Below, in pieces: positions 42,858-52,344 of a stretch of 64,000 bases of DNA. Below the pieces are notes generated by a model. That model ran no database searches, had not been told where the DNA came from, and saw only the letters and a program-made list of their open reading frames with translations. The DNA is from Candidatus Gracilibacteria bacterium (GTDB lineage Bacteria; Patescibacteriota; Gracilibacteria; BD1-5; UBA2023). Within the stretch, counting starts at the first letter, position 1; the number at the start of each line of letters is the position of its first letter. The position numbers were made by a program, and so were the translations under genes. The stretch is from NCBI GenBank assembly GCA_028687475.1, contig JAQUAB010000005.1, positions 42,741 through 106,740 of the forward strand. Direction: 5' to 3'.

Positions 42858-43520
42858 ATGGCCGTTTCTCGCGCTCGAAAAAGTGAACAACTTGCTGCTC
42901 TTGAGGCTCACCTCAAGGAGGCAAAATCAGTTGCATTCACATCAAATCAAAAGGTAACTGTTCTCGAAATTTCTTCTCTCAAGAAGGATCTTCGAGCTGT
43001 TGACGCTATCGTTCTTATTGCCAAGAAAACTCTTATTCGTATCGCATTCCAGAATGTCTACGGTGTTGCTCTCGATCTCGAGACTCTTCCTGGTCAAGTT
43101 GCTCTTATCATCGGTAAGGGTGATGCTATCGCTCCATTCGGAATCACGAATAAATATGCAACAGAGTGGAGAAAGGAGGAAAAGATGGTATTCGTTGCTG
43201 GCTATATCGAAGGTCGTCTTATGGACGCAACTGAGACAAAGAAGCTCGCAACACTTCCTTCTCGTGAAGTTCTTCTCGCGAAACTCCTTGGTTCTATGAT
43301 GTCTCCACTTTCTGGTCTTGCTCGATTCTTCGATGCTGCTGGAAAGGATCTCACGACAAAGGGTCTCACAAAGGTGAGTGATCTCACTGCCTCTCTTCCT
43401 GCCAAGGAAGAAACTCCAGCTCCAGTTGCTGAAGCTCCAAAAGTTGAAGAAGTTGCTGTTGCTCCTGCTGAAGAAACTCCAGCTCCAGAAGTTGCTGCTG
43501 AAGAACCAAAAGCTGAATAA
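42858..43520 (+). CDS. rplJ: 50S ribosomal protein L10
   Basis: This 220-aa protein anchors the L7/L12 stalk. The core spans residues 1-175 (MAVSRARKSEQL...AVDAIVLIAKKTLIRIAF...LLGSMMSPLSGLARFF). A low-complexity tail of about 40 residues follows, made of repeats of EETPAPVAEAPK that are not in most L10 proteins. No UGA codon is used, as in other highly expressed genes here. It forms an operon with rplL, 193 bp downstream. Confidence 0.97.
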   Translation: MAVSRARKSEQLAALEAHLKEAKSVAFTSNQKVTVLEISSLKKDLRAVDAIVLIAKKTLIRIAFQNVYGVALDLETLPGQVALIIGKGDAIAPFGITNKYATEWRKEEKMVFVAGYIEGRLMDATETKKLATLPSREVLLAKLLGSMMSPLSGLARFFDAAGKDLTTKGLTKVSDLTASLPAKEETPAPVAEAPKVEEVAVAPAEETPAPEVAAEEPKAE

Positions 43521-43534
43521 TTTTCGTTTCACAT

Positions 43535-43606
43535 CCTGTCCCGGTTTTTCGGGATAGGTGCGAGGTGAAAATCTCGGGTGGTTGAACATCTCGTTGTTCC
43601 CGCACC
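43535..43606 (+). promoter_or_regulatory. Paired hairpins in the rplJ-rplL intergenic region
   Basis: CCTGTCCCG (43535-43543) pairs CGGGATAGG (43550-43558) with a T-rich loop. The overlapping GGTGCG (43557-43562) can pair CGCACC (43601-43606) to close a larger stem, so the two folds share bases and partly exclude one another. It may adjust rplL expression relative to rplJ by partial termination or RNA processing. Confidence 0.4.
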
Positions 43607-43610
43607 TTCC

Positions 43611-43674
43611 GTCATTCCCGCGAAGGCGGGAATCTAGGATTCATTTACTGGATTCCTGTATTCACAGGAATGAC
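43611..43674. repeat. Dispersed GTCATTC inverted repeat element (copy in rplJ-rplL)
   Basis: GTCATTCCCGCGAAGGCGGG at the left and GTATTCACAGGAATGAC at the right form two hairpins, with GTCATTC/GAATGAC termini. Such elements are common as REP/MITE-like repeats. This one sits inside a ribosomal protein operon, 39 bp before rplL. Confidence 0.6.
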
Positions 43675-43713
43675 AGAAACAATCACATTATTTATTTTTT
43701 TATTTTTTCTATT

Positions 43714-44094
43714 ATGGCTGACCTTTCAAAGAATGCTGAGAAAATCCTCGAACTCGTTGAGGCTCTCACAATCGTAGAACTCGCTGATCTCGTTTCCGCT
43801 ATGGAAGAGAAGTTCGGAGTTTCTGCTGCTGCTCCTGTTGCTGTTGTTGCTGGTGGTGCTGCTGCCGCAGGTGGTGATGACGAAAAGACATCATTCGATG
43901 TTGTTATGACTTCTGCTGGTGCTCAGAAAATCGCTGTGATCAAGGTTATTCGCGAAATCACTGGTCTTGGTCTTGCTGAGGCAAAGGCTCTCGCTGACAA
44001 CGGTGGTGAAATCAAGAAGGGTGTCAAGAAGGATGAGGCTGAGAAAATCAAGACTCAACTTTCTGAAGCTGGTGCTACAGTTGAGATCAAGTAA
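43714..44094 (+). CDS. rplL: 50S ribosomal protein L7/L12
   Basis: This 126-aa stalk protein has the N-terminal dimerisation helices ([20 protein letters not shown]), an Ala/Val/Gly hinge ([17 protein letters not shown]) and the factor-binding C-terminal domain ([20 protein letters not shown]). It has no UGA. The start is ATG 43714. Confidence 0.97.
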   Translation: MADLSKNAEKILELVEALTIVELADLVSAMEEKFGVSAAAPVAVVAGGAAAAGGDDEKTSFDVVMTSAGAQKIAVIKVIREITGLGLAEAKALADNGGEIKKGVKKDEAEKIKTQLSEAGATVEIK

Positions 44095-44172
44095 TATTTT
44101 TCTCCAAGAGCACTTTGTGCGATTGGTGAAGAAAAATATTATCCTGAACAGAAGTGAAGGATCTCTCATTCT

Positions 44173-44206
44173 AAAAATCCCAATCAGAAATGGTTGGGAT
44201 TTTTTG
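44173..44206 (+). terminator. Terminator of rplJ-rplL
   Basis: A stem of AAAAATCCCAA with TTGGGATTTTTT lies around a short loop, 79 bp after rplL. Between stop and terminator, 44094-44141 forms another long hairpin (AATATTTTTCT with AGAAAAATATT) with inner pairs GCAC/GTGC, probably stabilising the mRNA 3' end. Confidence 0.85.
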
Positions 44207-44219
44207 TATAGTCGAAATT

Positions 44220-44819
44220 CTATCTCTTGAATTTCAGGAACTTCATGAGTGCTTCGCGAGTTGCCATAATATCTCATTTTGCCGTATGCGCGCTATATCC
44301 GCTAATATGAAGCACTTCTGAGATTCCTCCAGGTTTCGAGAGACTGGTACTCTGGAACGGAAGTGTTATTTTGTTGTATCGAGCAATGGCATTTGCCTGA
44401 TTCGCTATAGATTTTGTATCGATAATATCATTTCCGAGTTTCTCATAGAGGTTACTCTGTCGCGCATGATAGAACACACTTCCGAGAAATGCAATATCTG
44501 CAACGATAAATTGTCCGACCATGATTGGTTTTTTCTCATCACCAAAATAACTACTCAAAAATGCATCCCAATGGTCACAAAATTCTTCATAGGATTTTCC
44601 TGCTGCGATTCGGTCGAGGGTGAATCCATTGTATTCGAGCGATTTCGGATCGATGATAATATTCTCAGGCGGACACAAATCCATATAGAACTCTCCAATA
44701 ATATCGAAAGTGTCATTCAATACTATTGCGCCAACTTCGATAACTCCATGTTCGAATGGATTGAGTCCTGTCATTTCCAGATCGAGTACGAGATATGTTC
44801 CAGTATGTGATTCTGCCAT
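44220..44819 (-). CDS. DEDDh 3'-5' exonuclease (DnaQ/oligoribonuclease-like)
   Basis: This 199-aa protein has Exo I LVLDLEMTGLNP (D-x-E), Exo II GQFIVADIAFL (D) and Exo III SAHTAKGDIMAT (H-x4-D). The glycine of AKGD and the last 20 residues depend on reading UGA. The length and motif spacing fit a stand-alone exonuclease such as oligoribonuclease or a DnaQ-like proofreading subunit; I cannot tell DNA from RNA substrate. It is divergent from rlmE, with 133 bp between that shows nothing else. Confidence 0.88.
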
Positions 44820-44952
44820 AGATAAAGAGAGATTGTGAATTGAAGAGAAAAATTTGCTTTTTTGGCAGGCATTACTAAGCTTCTTCAGGAAGAAATTGAT
44901 AAGTTACTTTAACAGTTTTCATCGAGAAGTCAAAAATTTTCACTTTACAACT

Positions 44953-45558
44953 ATGCCAAAACCTTTTGTCATCCATGATCCATACTTCGAAAAAGCAAAG
45001 AAACTCTGATATCGTGCAAGAAGTGCCTTCAAGCTTATCGAAATACAACAGAAATATAATCTCATAAAACCTGCGATGAATGTCCTCGATGTTGCGAGTG
45101 CACCAGGAAGTTTTCTCCAAGTAATCGCGAAAATCATCGGACAAAAAGGAAAAGTGGTAGGAATTGATATCCAAAAAATCGATCCCAATTTTGGATTTCC
45201 GAATATTCATCTGCTTCAGGAGAGTATATTTGAATTCGAAAAGATTCGCGTATATCTTGATTCTCTCGAAATTGGTCAGTTCGATCTCATCACTTCTGAT
45301 ATTGCTCCAGCAACTACTGGGATGACTGGTGTGGATCAATATCGTTCTATCGAGCTCAATCTGGCGATTCTCGAAGTGGCAAAAATTTTCCTGAAAAAAT
45401 GATGAAGTCTTGTTTTGAAGGTCTTTGTAGGTGAGGATATTGAGGATCTCATGGCGCCACTCAAAGAAAACTTCAAGAAGGTTTCTCGATTCAAGCCGAA
45501 GGCATGCCGCGATCGAAGCTTCGAGGAATATTTCGTTTGTATCGGAAAAATAAACTAA
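44953..45558 (+). CDS. rlmE: 23S rRNA 2'-O-methyltransferase RlmE (FtsJ)
   Basis: This 201-aa Rossmann methyltransferase has the SAM motif VLDVASAPGSFLQVI. The catalytic tetrad K-D-K-E is visible in SAFKLIE, TSDIAP, LVLKVF and FEEYF. It methylates U2552 of 23S rRNA in E. coli. UGA glycines occur at KKLGYRAR and FLKKGGSLVLK. The start is ATG 44953. Confidence 0.93.
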
Positions 45559-45659
45559 TATTGATAGAATTTCTCATGGAGTCAAGGAATTTTCTTTTAT
45601 CATTTCTTGCCTTTTCCATGCAGAAGATTATCCTTCTAAAAATTTCTTAAACTTTGTCT

Positions 45660-46622
45660 ATGGCACGTCGTGTTGTCCGAACGGATTCAGGAGAATCTTC
45701 AACCAAAAAAGGAGTAACAGAACGCGTACCAAATGTATTCATAAAATACATTTCTCAACTCTTCTGCATTTTCTGGAAAATCATCAAGTTTCTCTGGTAT
45801 TGGTTCGAACGTGCTTTTCTCCTCGTATTTCTCCTGGGATTGACCGTTTGACTTGCATGGTGGACGAGTCAGAAGCCGTCACTTTATCGTGATTGGGAGG
45901 ATATGGATGCAGTATTGCCGACAATTTCTTGGTCAGGGAATAGTGTAACCATCGAGAATATCCGCAATCACACCTGGAAAACAGATACAGAATTCACACC
46001 ATGATATTATAATGATATCTTCAATCTCGATGAGATTGAAAAAGTGTATTATAGTATTACACCATTTTCTGATAAAGATGGGCCGGCACATACGATGCTC
46101 TCTTTCTCTTTTTCTGGAGGGAAAAATGTGGTCATCTCTGCTGAGCTTCGCAAGGAGCGTGGTGAGTCTTTCGATGCACTTAAAGGGATTCTGAATCAGT
46201 TCGAGATTCAGTATGTCATCGCGAGTGAGAATGATATCGTAAAATTACGAACGAACTATCGAAAGAATGAAGTCTATATGTATCCAATCAATACTCCAAA
46301 GGAAAAGGTACAAGCACTCTTCCGTTCTATGATTATTCGTGCCGATAAGCTCAATCGTGAGCCAGAGTTCTATAATACTCTCTGGAACAACTGTACTACC
46401 AGTGTGCTCATGCATGCGAACGCCCTTCGAAAAGATAAGCTCGAATGAGGAACATATACGCTTCTTCCAGCCCATTCTGATGAAGTACTCTATCAGGCAG
46501 GACTCATAGATACCCAGCTCTCTCTTCCTGATGCGAGAAATTATTATCGTGTCGATGAGCTGGCTCGGAGTGCAACGGGTGAAGTGGATTTCTCTGCGCT
46601 TATTCGCAAACCAATTCAGTAG
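45660..46622 (+). CDS. DUF4105 membrane-anchored protein
   Basis: This 320-aa protein has a basic N-terminus, two hydrophobic helices (about residues 30-72; one glycine from UGA) and then an extracytoplasmic DUF4105 domain. The domain holds the conserved [16 protein letters not shown] with a candidate nucleophile Cys, and [17 protein letters not shown]. The family (Lnb N-terminal periplasmic domain) has a papain-like fold, and some members acylate lipoproteins; the activity here is inferred only. It is a single gene followed by a terminator. Confidence 0.75.
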
Positions 46623-46644
46623 TTTTCATCTGCAAATACAGATT

Positions 46645-46675
46645 TCCACTTGCCAAATTTCGAGTGGATTTTTTT
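46645..46675 (+). terminator. Terminator of DUF4105 gene
   Basis: TCCACT (46645-46650) pairs AGTGGA (46663-46668), followed by TTTTTTTG. A second small hairpin ATCTG/CAGAT lies just upstream. Confidence 0.8.
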
Positions 46676-46744
46676 GATATTTCTTCTATAATCAGCCAAT
46701 CTTCTGATAACTTTTCATTTTTAATTGTTCATTATTCATCGCAT

Positions 46745-48607
46745 ATGATCCTCGCCAGTGAAATCCGCGCAAAATATCTTGAATTCTTCAAATCCAAGAA
46801 TCACGCTATCATCCCATCTGCACCACTCGTGCCGGAGAATGATCCGTCTGTTCTCTTCAATACTGCTGGGATGCAACCACTCGTGCCATACCTTCTCGGT
46901 GAGAAACATCCGCTCGGAACTCGTCTTGCTGATGTACAGAAATGTGTCCGAACTGGGGATATCGACGATGTTGGGGATGATACACATCTCACATTCTTCG
47001 AAATGCTCGGGAACTGGTCGCTCGGTGATTATTTCAAGCGCGAATCTATCGCGATGAGTTGGGAATTCCTCACATCACCAGAATGGCTCGGGCTTGATCC
47101 TGAGATGATTTCTGTGACTGTTTTCGAGTGAGATACAAATGCTCCTCGCGATGAAGAATCAGCAGATATCTGGGAGTCTATCGGAATGCCTACAGATCGT
47201 ATTGCGTATCTGCCTGCGGAGGATAACTGGTGGGCAGCAGGTCCAACTGGGCCATGTGGTCCAGATACGGAGATTTTCTACTGGATGGGAGAAGGGAAAC
47301 CACCAGCAGGATCGAATAAGGGAACTGACTCGAAGATGTGGATGGAAATCTGGAACAATGTATTTATGCAGTACAATCGTGTCGATGCTGCGACTCTCGA
47401 GACACTTCCTGCACAGTGTGTCGATACTGGTATGGGTATAGAGCGTTGTACCGTGACACTCAATAAGATGAAGAGTGTCTATGAGACAGATCTCTTTGCT
47501 CCAGTGCTCGCGAAGATTCGAGAAATCGTTGAGTGGTGAGGTTTATTTGAATGAGCAATGCAGTCGAGTTGATTTGTAGGAGTACCTGGAAAATCTCGTT
47601 ATAATGAACGAAGTGCTCGTATCATTGCTGACCATCTCCGCGCTGCGACTCATATGATTGCTGATGGTGTGGTACCAAAAAATATCGATCAAGGATATAT
47701 CCTCCGTCGTCTCATCCGTCGCGCTATCCGTGAGGCGTACAAGATGGGATATGAACAAGCATTCACGGCTACTATTGCTGATATCTATATTGAGCAGTTT
47801 TCTGGTATTTATGAGAGCGTTCGCAACAATGCTGAGAAAATCCGAACAGAACTCTCACAGGAAGAAGGACGATTCTCAAAAACACTCAAGGATGGAGTTC
47901 GTGAATTCGAAAAGATTGTGAATGGATTCAAGATTGCATTCGAACGCAGTGGGCAGAAGGTGACTCAGATTTCTGGAGGGAAAGCATTCACGCTTTTTGA
48001 TACCTATGGATTCCCACTCGAGATGACGATCGAGCTCGCTCGTGAACAAGAGCTTACAGTCGATATCGAAGGGTTCAACAAGGCATTCGAAGAGCATCAG
48101 GAGAAATCACGAACTGCTGCAGCCGGGAAGTTCAAGTGAGGCCTTGCGGATGATGGTACGGAGACGACAGAACTTCACTCAGCATGTCATCTCATGCTCG
48201 CTGGTCTTCGGAAAGTACTCGGAGCACATGTGCATCAGGCTGGATCGAATATCACCGCTGAACGTCTCCGATTCGACTTCACTCATCCAGAGAAGATGAC
48301 TCCAGAACAAATAAAAGCGGTCGAGGACTATGTGAATGAGGCTATCAACTCTGGACTCACGGTCACGATGACGAATATGGACAAGAACGAAGCAAAAGCC
48401 TCTGGCGTCGAGTGAGCATTCTGGGAGAAATATCCAGATATCGTGAAGGTCTATTCTATGGTAGGAGCCAATGGTATCACATATTCTCGTGAGCTCTGTG
48501 GTGGGCCTCATGTCGAGAACTCAAAAGAAATGGGTCACTTCAAAATCCAAAAAGAAGAATCCAGTTCGAGTGGAGTGAGACGTATTAAAGCAGTGCTCGA
48601 GAAATAA
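46745..48607 (+). CDS. alaS: Alanyl-tRNA synthetase lacking the C-Ala domain
   Basis: This 620-aa protein has the class II catalytic core ([52 protein letters not shown]), the tRNA-recognition helical region ([17 protein letters not shown]) and the editing domain with HSACH and CGGPH. It stops right after the editing domain, whereas usual bacterial AlaRS has about 870 residues with DHHA1/C-Ala at the end. Charging and editing should still work; dimerisation and tRNA elbow contact would differ. Several UGA glycines occur (FEGDTNAP, WGGLFEG, FKGGLADD). Confidence 0.95.
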
Positions 48608-48624
48608 TCCTTAAAAACAAGGTT

Positions 48625-48903
48625 ATGTGACTTCAATGATTGGAAATTCTACGAGAATCCGTAAAACAAAGTGGTATACGTCTTCATTGACCTAGTCATG
48701 CCTTTTGTGGTGATGAGGTAGTTGCTGTAAATAATATCACAAGGAATTGAGATATTATTATTCCTCAAGGTACTAAGTGTCTGATTCATGAAATCTTGGT
48801 TGAAAGTCAGGAAGGAAATGGGGTCTGATTTCTAAAAAGATTAATATTATCATGATACGAATGAGTATTTTCACCTCAGAAATTTAAAAAAACAAATGAA
48901 TAA
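48625..48903 (+). CDS. Hypothetical protein visible only with UGA=Gly (92 aa)
   Basis: The gene starts ATG-UGA (Met-Gly) at 48625 and ends at TAA. Seven of about twelve glycines are UGA. A beta-rich segment reads AFCGDEVVAVNNITRNGDI then IIPQGTKCLIHEILVE, like a small barrel, but I know no family. It lies 17 bp after alaS and overlaps the DUF1653 gene by 8 bp, so it is likely co-transcribed with both. Confidence 0.65.
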
Positions 48904-49162
48904 TAATCTTCTTCTTCCTCATTCCCGCTGGCGCCACTATAAATCCTCTGGATGAGAGGATTATACATATGAAGTTCTCGGAATTGCGATTCACTCAGAA
49001 ACTCAGGAAGAAATAGTGATTTATAAGACACTCTATGAATCCAAGTGAGAAAATGGGAAACTCCCATTTCCAAAAGGCACTATTTTCGTCCGTCCGCTCT
49101 CGATGTGGTTCGATATCGTCGAGTGGAACGGGCAGAAGATTCAGAGGTTTATAGAAATGTAA
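48896..49162 (+). CDS. DUF1653 domain protein
   Basis: This 88-aa single-domain protein has HYKSSGGEDYTYEVLGIA, then HSETQEEIVIYKTLY and VRPLSMWFDIVEW, the order of the DUF1653 family (small, function unknown). UGA glycines lie in SSGGEDYT and SKGENGK. It overlaps the upstream 92-aa gene. Confidence 0.85.
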
Positions 49163-49189
49163 TTGCAATTTCCAATTCTTCACTATAAT
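49163..49189 (+). promoter_or_regulatory. Promoter of leader peptide/attenuator region
   Basis: TTGCAA (49163-49168) and TATAAT (49184-49189) with a 15-bp spacer end 6 bp before the ATG at 49196, so the transcript would start at or beside this ATG. Confidence 0.6.
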
Positions 49190-49195
49190 TCCCTC

Positions 49196-49255
49196 ATGCT
49201 CATCTCAAAACGTCTCATCACTTGGTCAGGATTTATCCGTTCTTCACTCGCATAA
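49196..49255 (+). CDS. Possible leader peptide (19 aa)
   Basis: ATG 49196 to TAA encodes MLISKRLITWSGFIRSSLA. The stop overlaps the second arm of the first terminator hairpin, as in translation-coupled attenuators. It has one Trp and several Ser, Ile and Leu, with no strong run of one amino acid, so the sensed signal is not obvious. It could also be a short functional peptide. Confidence 0.4.
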   Translation: MLISKRLITWSGFIRSSLA

Positions 49256-49267
49256 CGGGTTGTTTTT
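49235..49267 (+). terminator. First of two competing terminators
   Basis: ATCCGTT (49235-49241) pairs AACGGGT (49254-49260), followed by TG and seven T's. AACGGG can instead pair CCCGTT at 49286-49291. Confidence 0.7.
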
Positions 49268-49285
49268 TTAGACTTTTCTAGAATG

Positions 49286-49306
49286 CCCGTTTTCGGGTGT
49301 TTTTTT
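49286..49306 (+). terminator. Second of two competing terminators
   Basis: CCCG (49286-49289), loop TTTT and CGGG (49294-49297) are followed by TG and a T-run. It lies 23 bp before the next gene. Strands 1:2, 2:3 and 3:4 can pair, the layout of an attenuator. Confidence 0.65.
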
Positions 49307-49328
49307 ATTTGTCTAAAAATCTTAATCC

Positions 49329-49826
49329 ATGGAAACTTTTTGACTCCTCCGTATTTGCTACCCGAACTTTTCTGAAGAGAAATTCCGAGAAACTATTCCA
49401 GAACTTCTCTCTACTCAGTATTCTCGTTCTGCACAATATTGTGATTCTCCATGAGTGACTCATTGTGTGAGTGCAGTTCGTTATCTCATCGAGAAATCAA
49501 CATGATGGCAACTACCATATTATTATGTGTGAGATATGTGTCGGAAGATTCTCGAGAATCATAGTATCGATGCTCATCTGGTTCCCATCGAGGAAGGAAA
49601 AATAGGAGATCTCATATTCTTCCATAGAAAATCGGTAGCTCACAAAGCCTATATGATAACGCATGTTGGGATTCTTGTTGATGAAGATTCATTTTTTCAT
49701 TCATCATGGAGCAAGGATGGGAGTATCGAGAAGATTCAATCCAGAATGCATACTGGAACTATTGCTACTTGCAGGCAATTATCGAGCCTGACTGATCCGA
49801 GGTCAAAAAAGCGTAAGACTTTATAA
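49329..49826 (+). CDS. NlpC/P60-like peptidase
   Basis: This 165-aa protein has THCVSAVRYLIEK with a candidate catalytic Cys, GWQLPYYYVGDM, GKIGDLIFFHRK and ITHVGILVDEDSFFHSSW with a candidate catalytic His. This is the order of NlpC/P60 cell-wall amidases. No signal peptide is visible, so it may act inside the cell or be exported another way. UGA glycines occur in FGLL, PGVTH, STGWQ and VGDM. Confidence 0.75.
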
Positions 49827-49829
49827 AAA

Positions 49830-49854
49830 CTCCTTCCAAAAAAGGAGATTTTTC
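49830..49854 (+). terminator. Intrinsic terminator
   Basis: CTCCTT (49830-49835), loop CCAAAA and AAGGAG (49842-49847) are followed by ATTTTTC, 3 bp after the NlpC-like stop. Confidence 0.85.
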
Positions 49855-49887
49855 ATATACTTCAGTCATTACTTCATAATAGTATAT

Positions 49888-50352
49888 ATGGCATATAACC
49901 CGTATCTCACGGAAGAAACTTTTTTCGTTGCCACGAAGGTTTGTTTGAAATATCAGGACAAAATCCTGGTTCTCGAAGAGGATAGACCGTGAAAAGCTCT
50001 CTGGATGGAACTTCCTGGGTGAAAAATCAGTAAAAATGATAGAGAACTCAATCCTTTCCAGTGTCTGAATCGTGAAGTTCGTGAAGAACTGGGTTTTGAG
50101 ATAGATTTTGATGAAACTAATACGAAACTTTTTATGGCGTATAAGAACTATGAAGATGTCACTTTTTCTGATGTTCCTGTACCATTTGTGTTTCTTTGTT
50201 ATATCTATGAATGTGATATGATGCCACAAATCACATTAAGTCATGAACATACATCATTTCGTTGGATCACAGAAAATGAAATAGGGAATATCCATCATTG
50301 GCGACAATGATTCGATAAAATAGTGAAGAAAGCCTTTTGAGAAAATATATAA
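49888..50352 (+). CDS. Nudix hydrolase
   Basis: This 154-aa protein has a Nudix box LPGGKIS...CLNREVREELGFEI, with a slightly longer spacer than GX5EX7REUXEEXGU. UGA encodes the second glycine of PGG. It hydrolyses a nucleoside diphosphate-linked substrate, which cannot be told. The start is ATG 49888 and the stop is TAA at 50350-50352, 20 bp before pepF. Confidence 0.85.
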
Positions 50353-50372
50353 TTTATAACTTTTAACTTTTT

Positions 50373-52265
50373 ATGACTTATCCAACCAGCTGGAATCTTG
50401 CTCGATATTTCTATACAGGACTTGACGATCCAAAACTCGCTACCGATATTGCTACTATCATGCCACGTACGGAGGAATTCGCTCGAAAATATGCGACGAC
50501 TTTCGGCAAGTTCACGACTCCAGGTGAGATTCTTGGATTCTATGATGATTTTACTCGGCTCTCTCACGAGATGGCGACACCGAGTTATTACCTCTTCTAC
50601 CGTTCGACGCTCGATACGCAAGACCTCGAAGTGACGAAGAAAATGGGAGAAGTGGACTATATCTACACCGAGGCTTCGAATCTCCTGCTCTTCATCGCAC
50701 AAGGATGGAAAGTGATCGGATATGACCGTATCATGGAGTGGTCACGTGCGCCAGAACTCGCGAAATACAAGAACGATCTCATCTCGACGGCTGATGGTAT
50801 CAAGTATATCCTCAGTGAGAAAGAAGAATATGTTCTGAATCTGAAGTCTCGTCCACTCGGTCTCGCAGGAACGCTTCATGATGAGCTCACGGGTTCGTAT
50901 GAGTTCACGATGAATATCCACGGTGAAGAGAAAATAATGACCGAAGAAGAAGTTCGTTCGTATCGTCAGCATACTGACAGGAGTATACGAGAAGAAGCAT
51001 ATCATTCACTTCGTCGCGTGTACAATTCGAAACAAAACCAGATCGCGCTCGGGAATATCTATACTTCGATCGTGAAGGATTGGAGTAGTGAAATTCGTAT
51101 GCGTAAATATAGTGACAATGTCATGGCACAGCGCAATCTCAGTGAAGAGATGGATGATGAAGTGGTAGATATGCTTCTCGCAGAAGTGGAGAAGGCATAT
51201 CCGCTCTATGTCCGATTTCTGAAGGCGAAGGCGAAAATGCTCTGATTGGAAATTCAAAATTCAAAATGAAAGATTCAAAATAATGGAGTAGATTCTTCAG
51301 GGGCTCAGAATAATGGAAATCATAATCTTGAATCTTGAATTAATAATCTTGAATTATTTAGCGTCTGGGATGTCGGAGCTCCGCTCGGGACAACCGATAA
51401 GGATTTCTCATTCGAGGAAGCGTTCGATCTCCATCTTTCTGTCATGAAGGATTTCGATAATGATTTCTATGAATATTCGAAGAAAATGATCGAGGAAGAG
51501 CGTATCGATGCTTTCCCACGTGCGGGGAAACGCGGTGGTGCGTTTGCGAGTTATCGGAAATGAGATGAGAGTTTCGTGCTTCTGAACTTCACAGGGAAGC
51601 TTCGTGATGTTTCGACGATTTCCCATGAGCTCTGACATGCGATCCACGGTCACCTCTCTCAAGTCCAAGAAGCTCCAGTCTATGATTCACCACTTTCTCT
51701 TGCGGAGACGGCTTCAATCTTTTCTGAGATGCTTCTTGGTGAGAAGGTGAAGTCACTTGTTTCTGTAGAAGAATACAAGGAATATCTCAATGAGCGTCTC
51801 GGTGATATTTTTGCAACCATATTCCGTCAGGTGCAGTATGTCATCTTCGAACGCCGAGTACACAATCTCATCCATACAGGACAAGAGCTCACGTACAAGG
51901 AACTCAATAGTATGTGGAGAGAGTCCCAAGAGTCACTCTATGGAGGTATTGTGAAGCATGATGTTGCAGCAGAAGAGGAATCTGGATGGTCGATGATTCC
52001 ACATATTTTTCACTCACCGTTCTATTGTTATGCGTATGCGTTCGGGAACTTGCTCACATTCGCGCTTTACAACAAGGTACATACCGAAAAATCTCTCTCT
52101 GTCGAGGATTACAAGGATATTCTCCGTGCGGGTGGTAGCGAGCGTCCACGTGATCTCCTCGGTCGCTATGGTATCGATATAGCTTCTCCTGAGTTCTATC
52201 AGGCGGGAATCGCGGAAGTGGAGAGAATGGTGGAGGAATTTGAACAGCTAATAGATAAAAACTAA
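50373..52265 (+). CDS. pepF: Oligoendopeptidase F (M3 family)
   Basis: This 630-aa zinc peptidase cleaves oligopeptides in the cytoplasm. The zinc site HELGH is at residues 418-422, with its glycine encoded by UGA at 51633-51635, then AIHGHLSQ and SLAETASIFSEM with the third ligand. Between LGLE (residue 293) and LFSVWDVGAPLG is an extra, Asn/Gly/Ser-rich stretch of about 33 residues, encoded by 7-bp repeats and absent from typical family members. Under the standard code it would break into several parts. Confidence 0.93.
51251..51358 (+). repeat. Heptanucleotide-phased repeat insert inside pepF
   Basis: Phased 7-bp units occur at 51251 (AATTCAA twice, then variants) and at 51324 (AATCTTG, AATCTTG, AATTAAT, AATCTTG, AATTATT). 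They stay in frame and add a low-complexity loop to PepF. The same 7-bp periodicity is seen before rplJ. Confidence 0.8.
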
Positions 52266-52344
52266 AAGTTAATAATTCTTCTATGTATCACGCTTTTTTC
52301 TAGTTTTTCAGGCATCTCGATTTTACTTCTTTACCTATTTTCGT

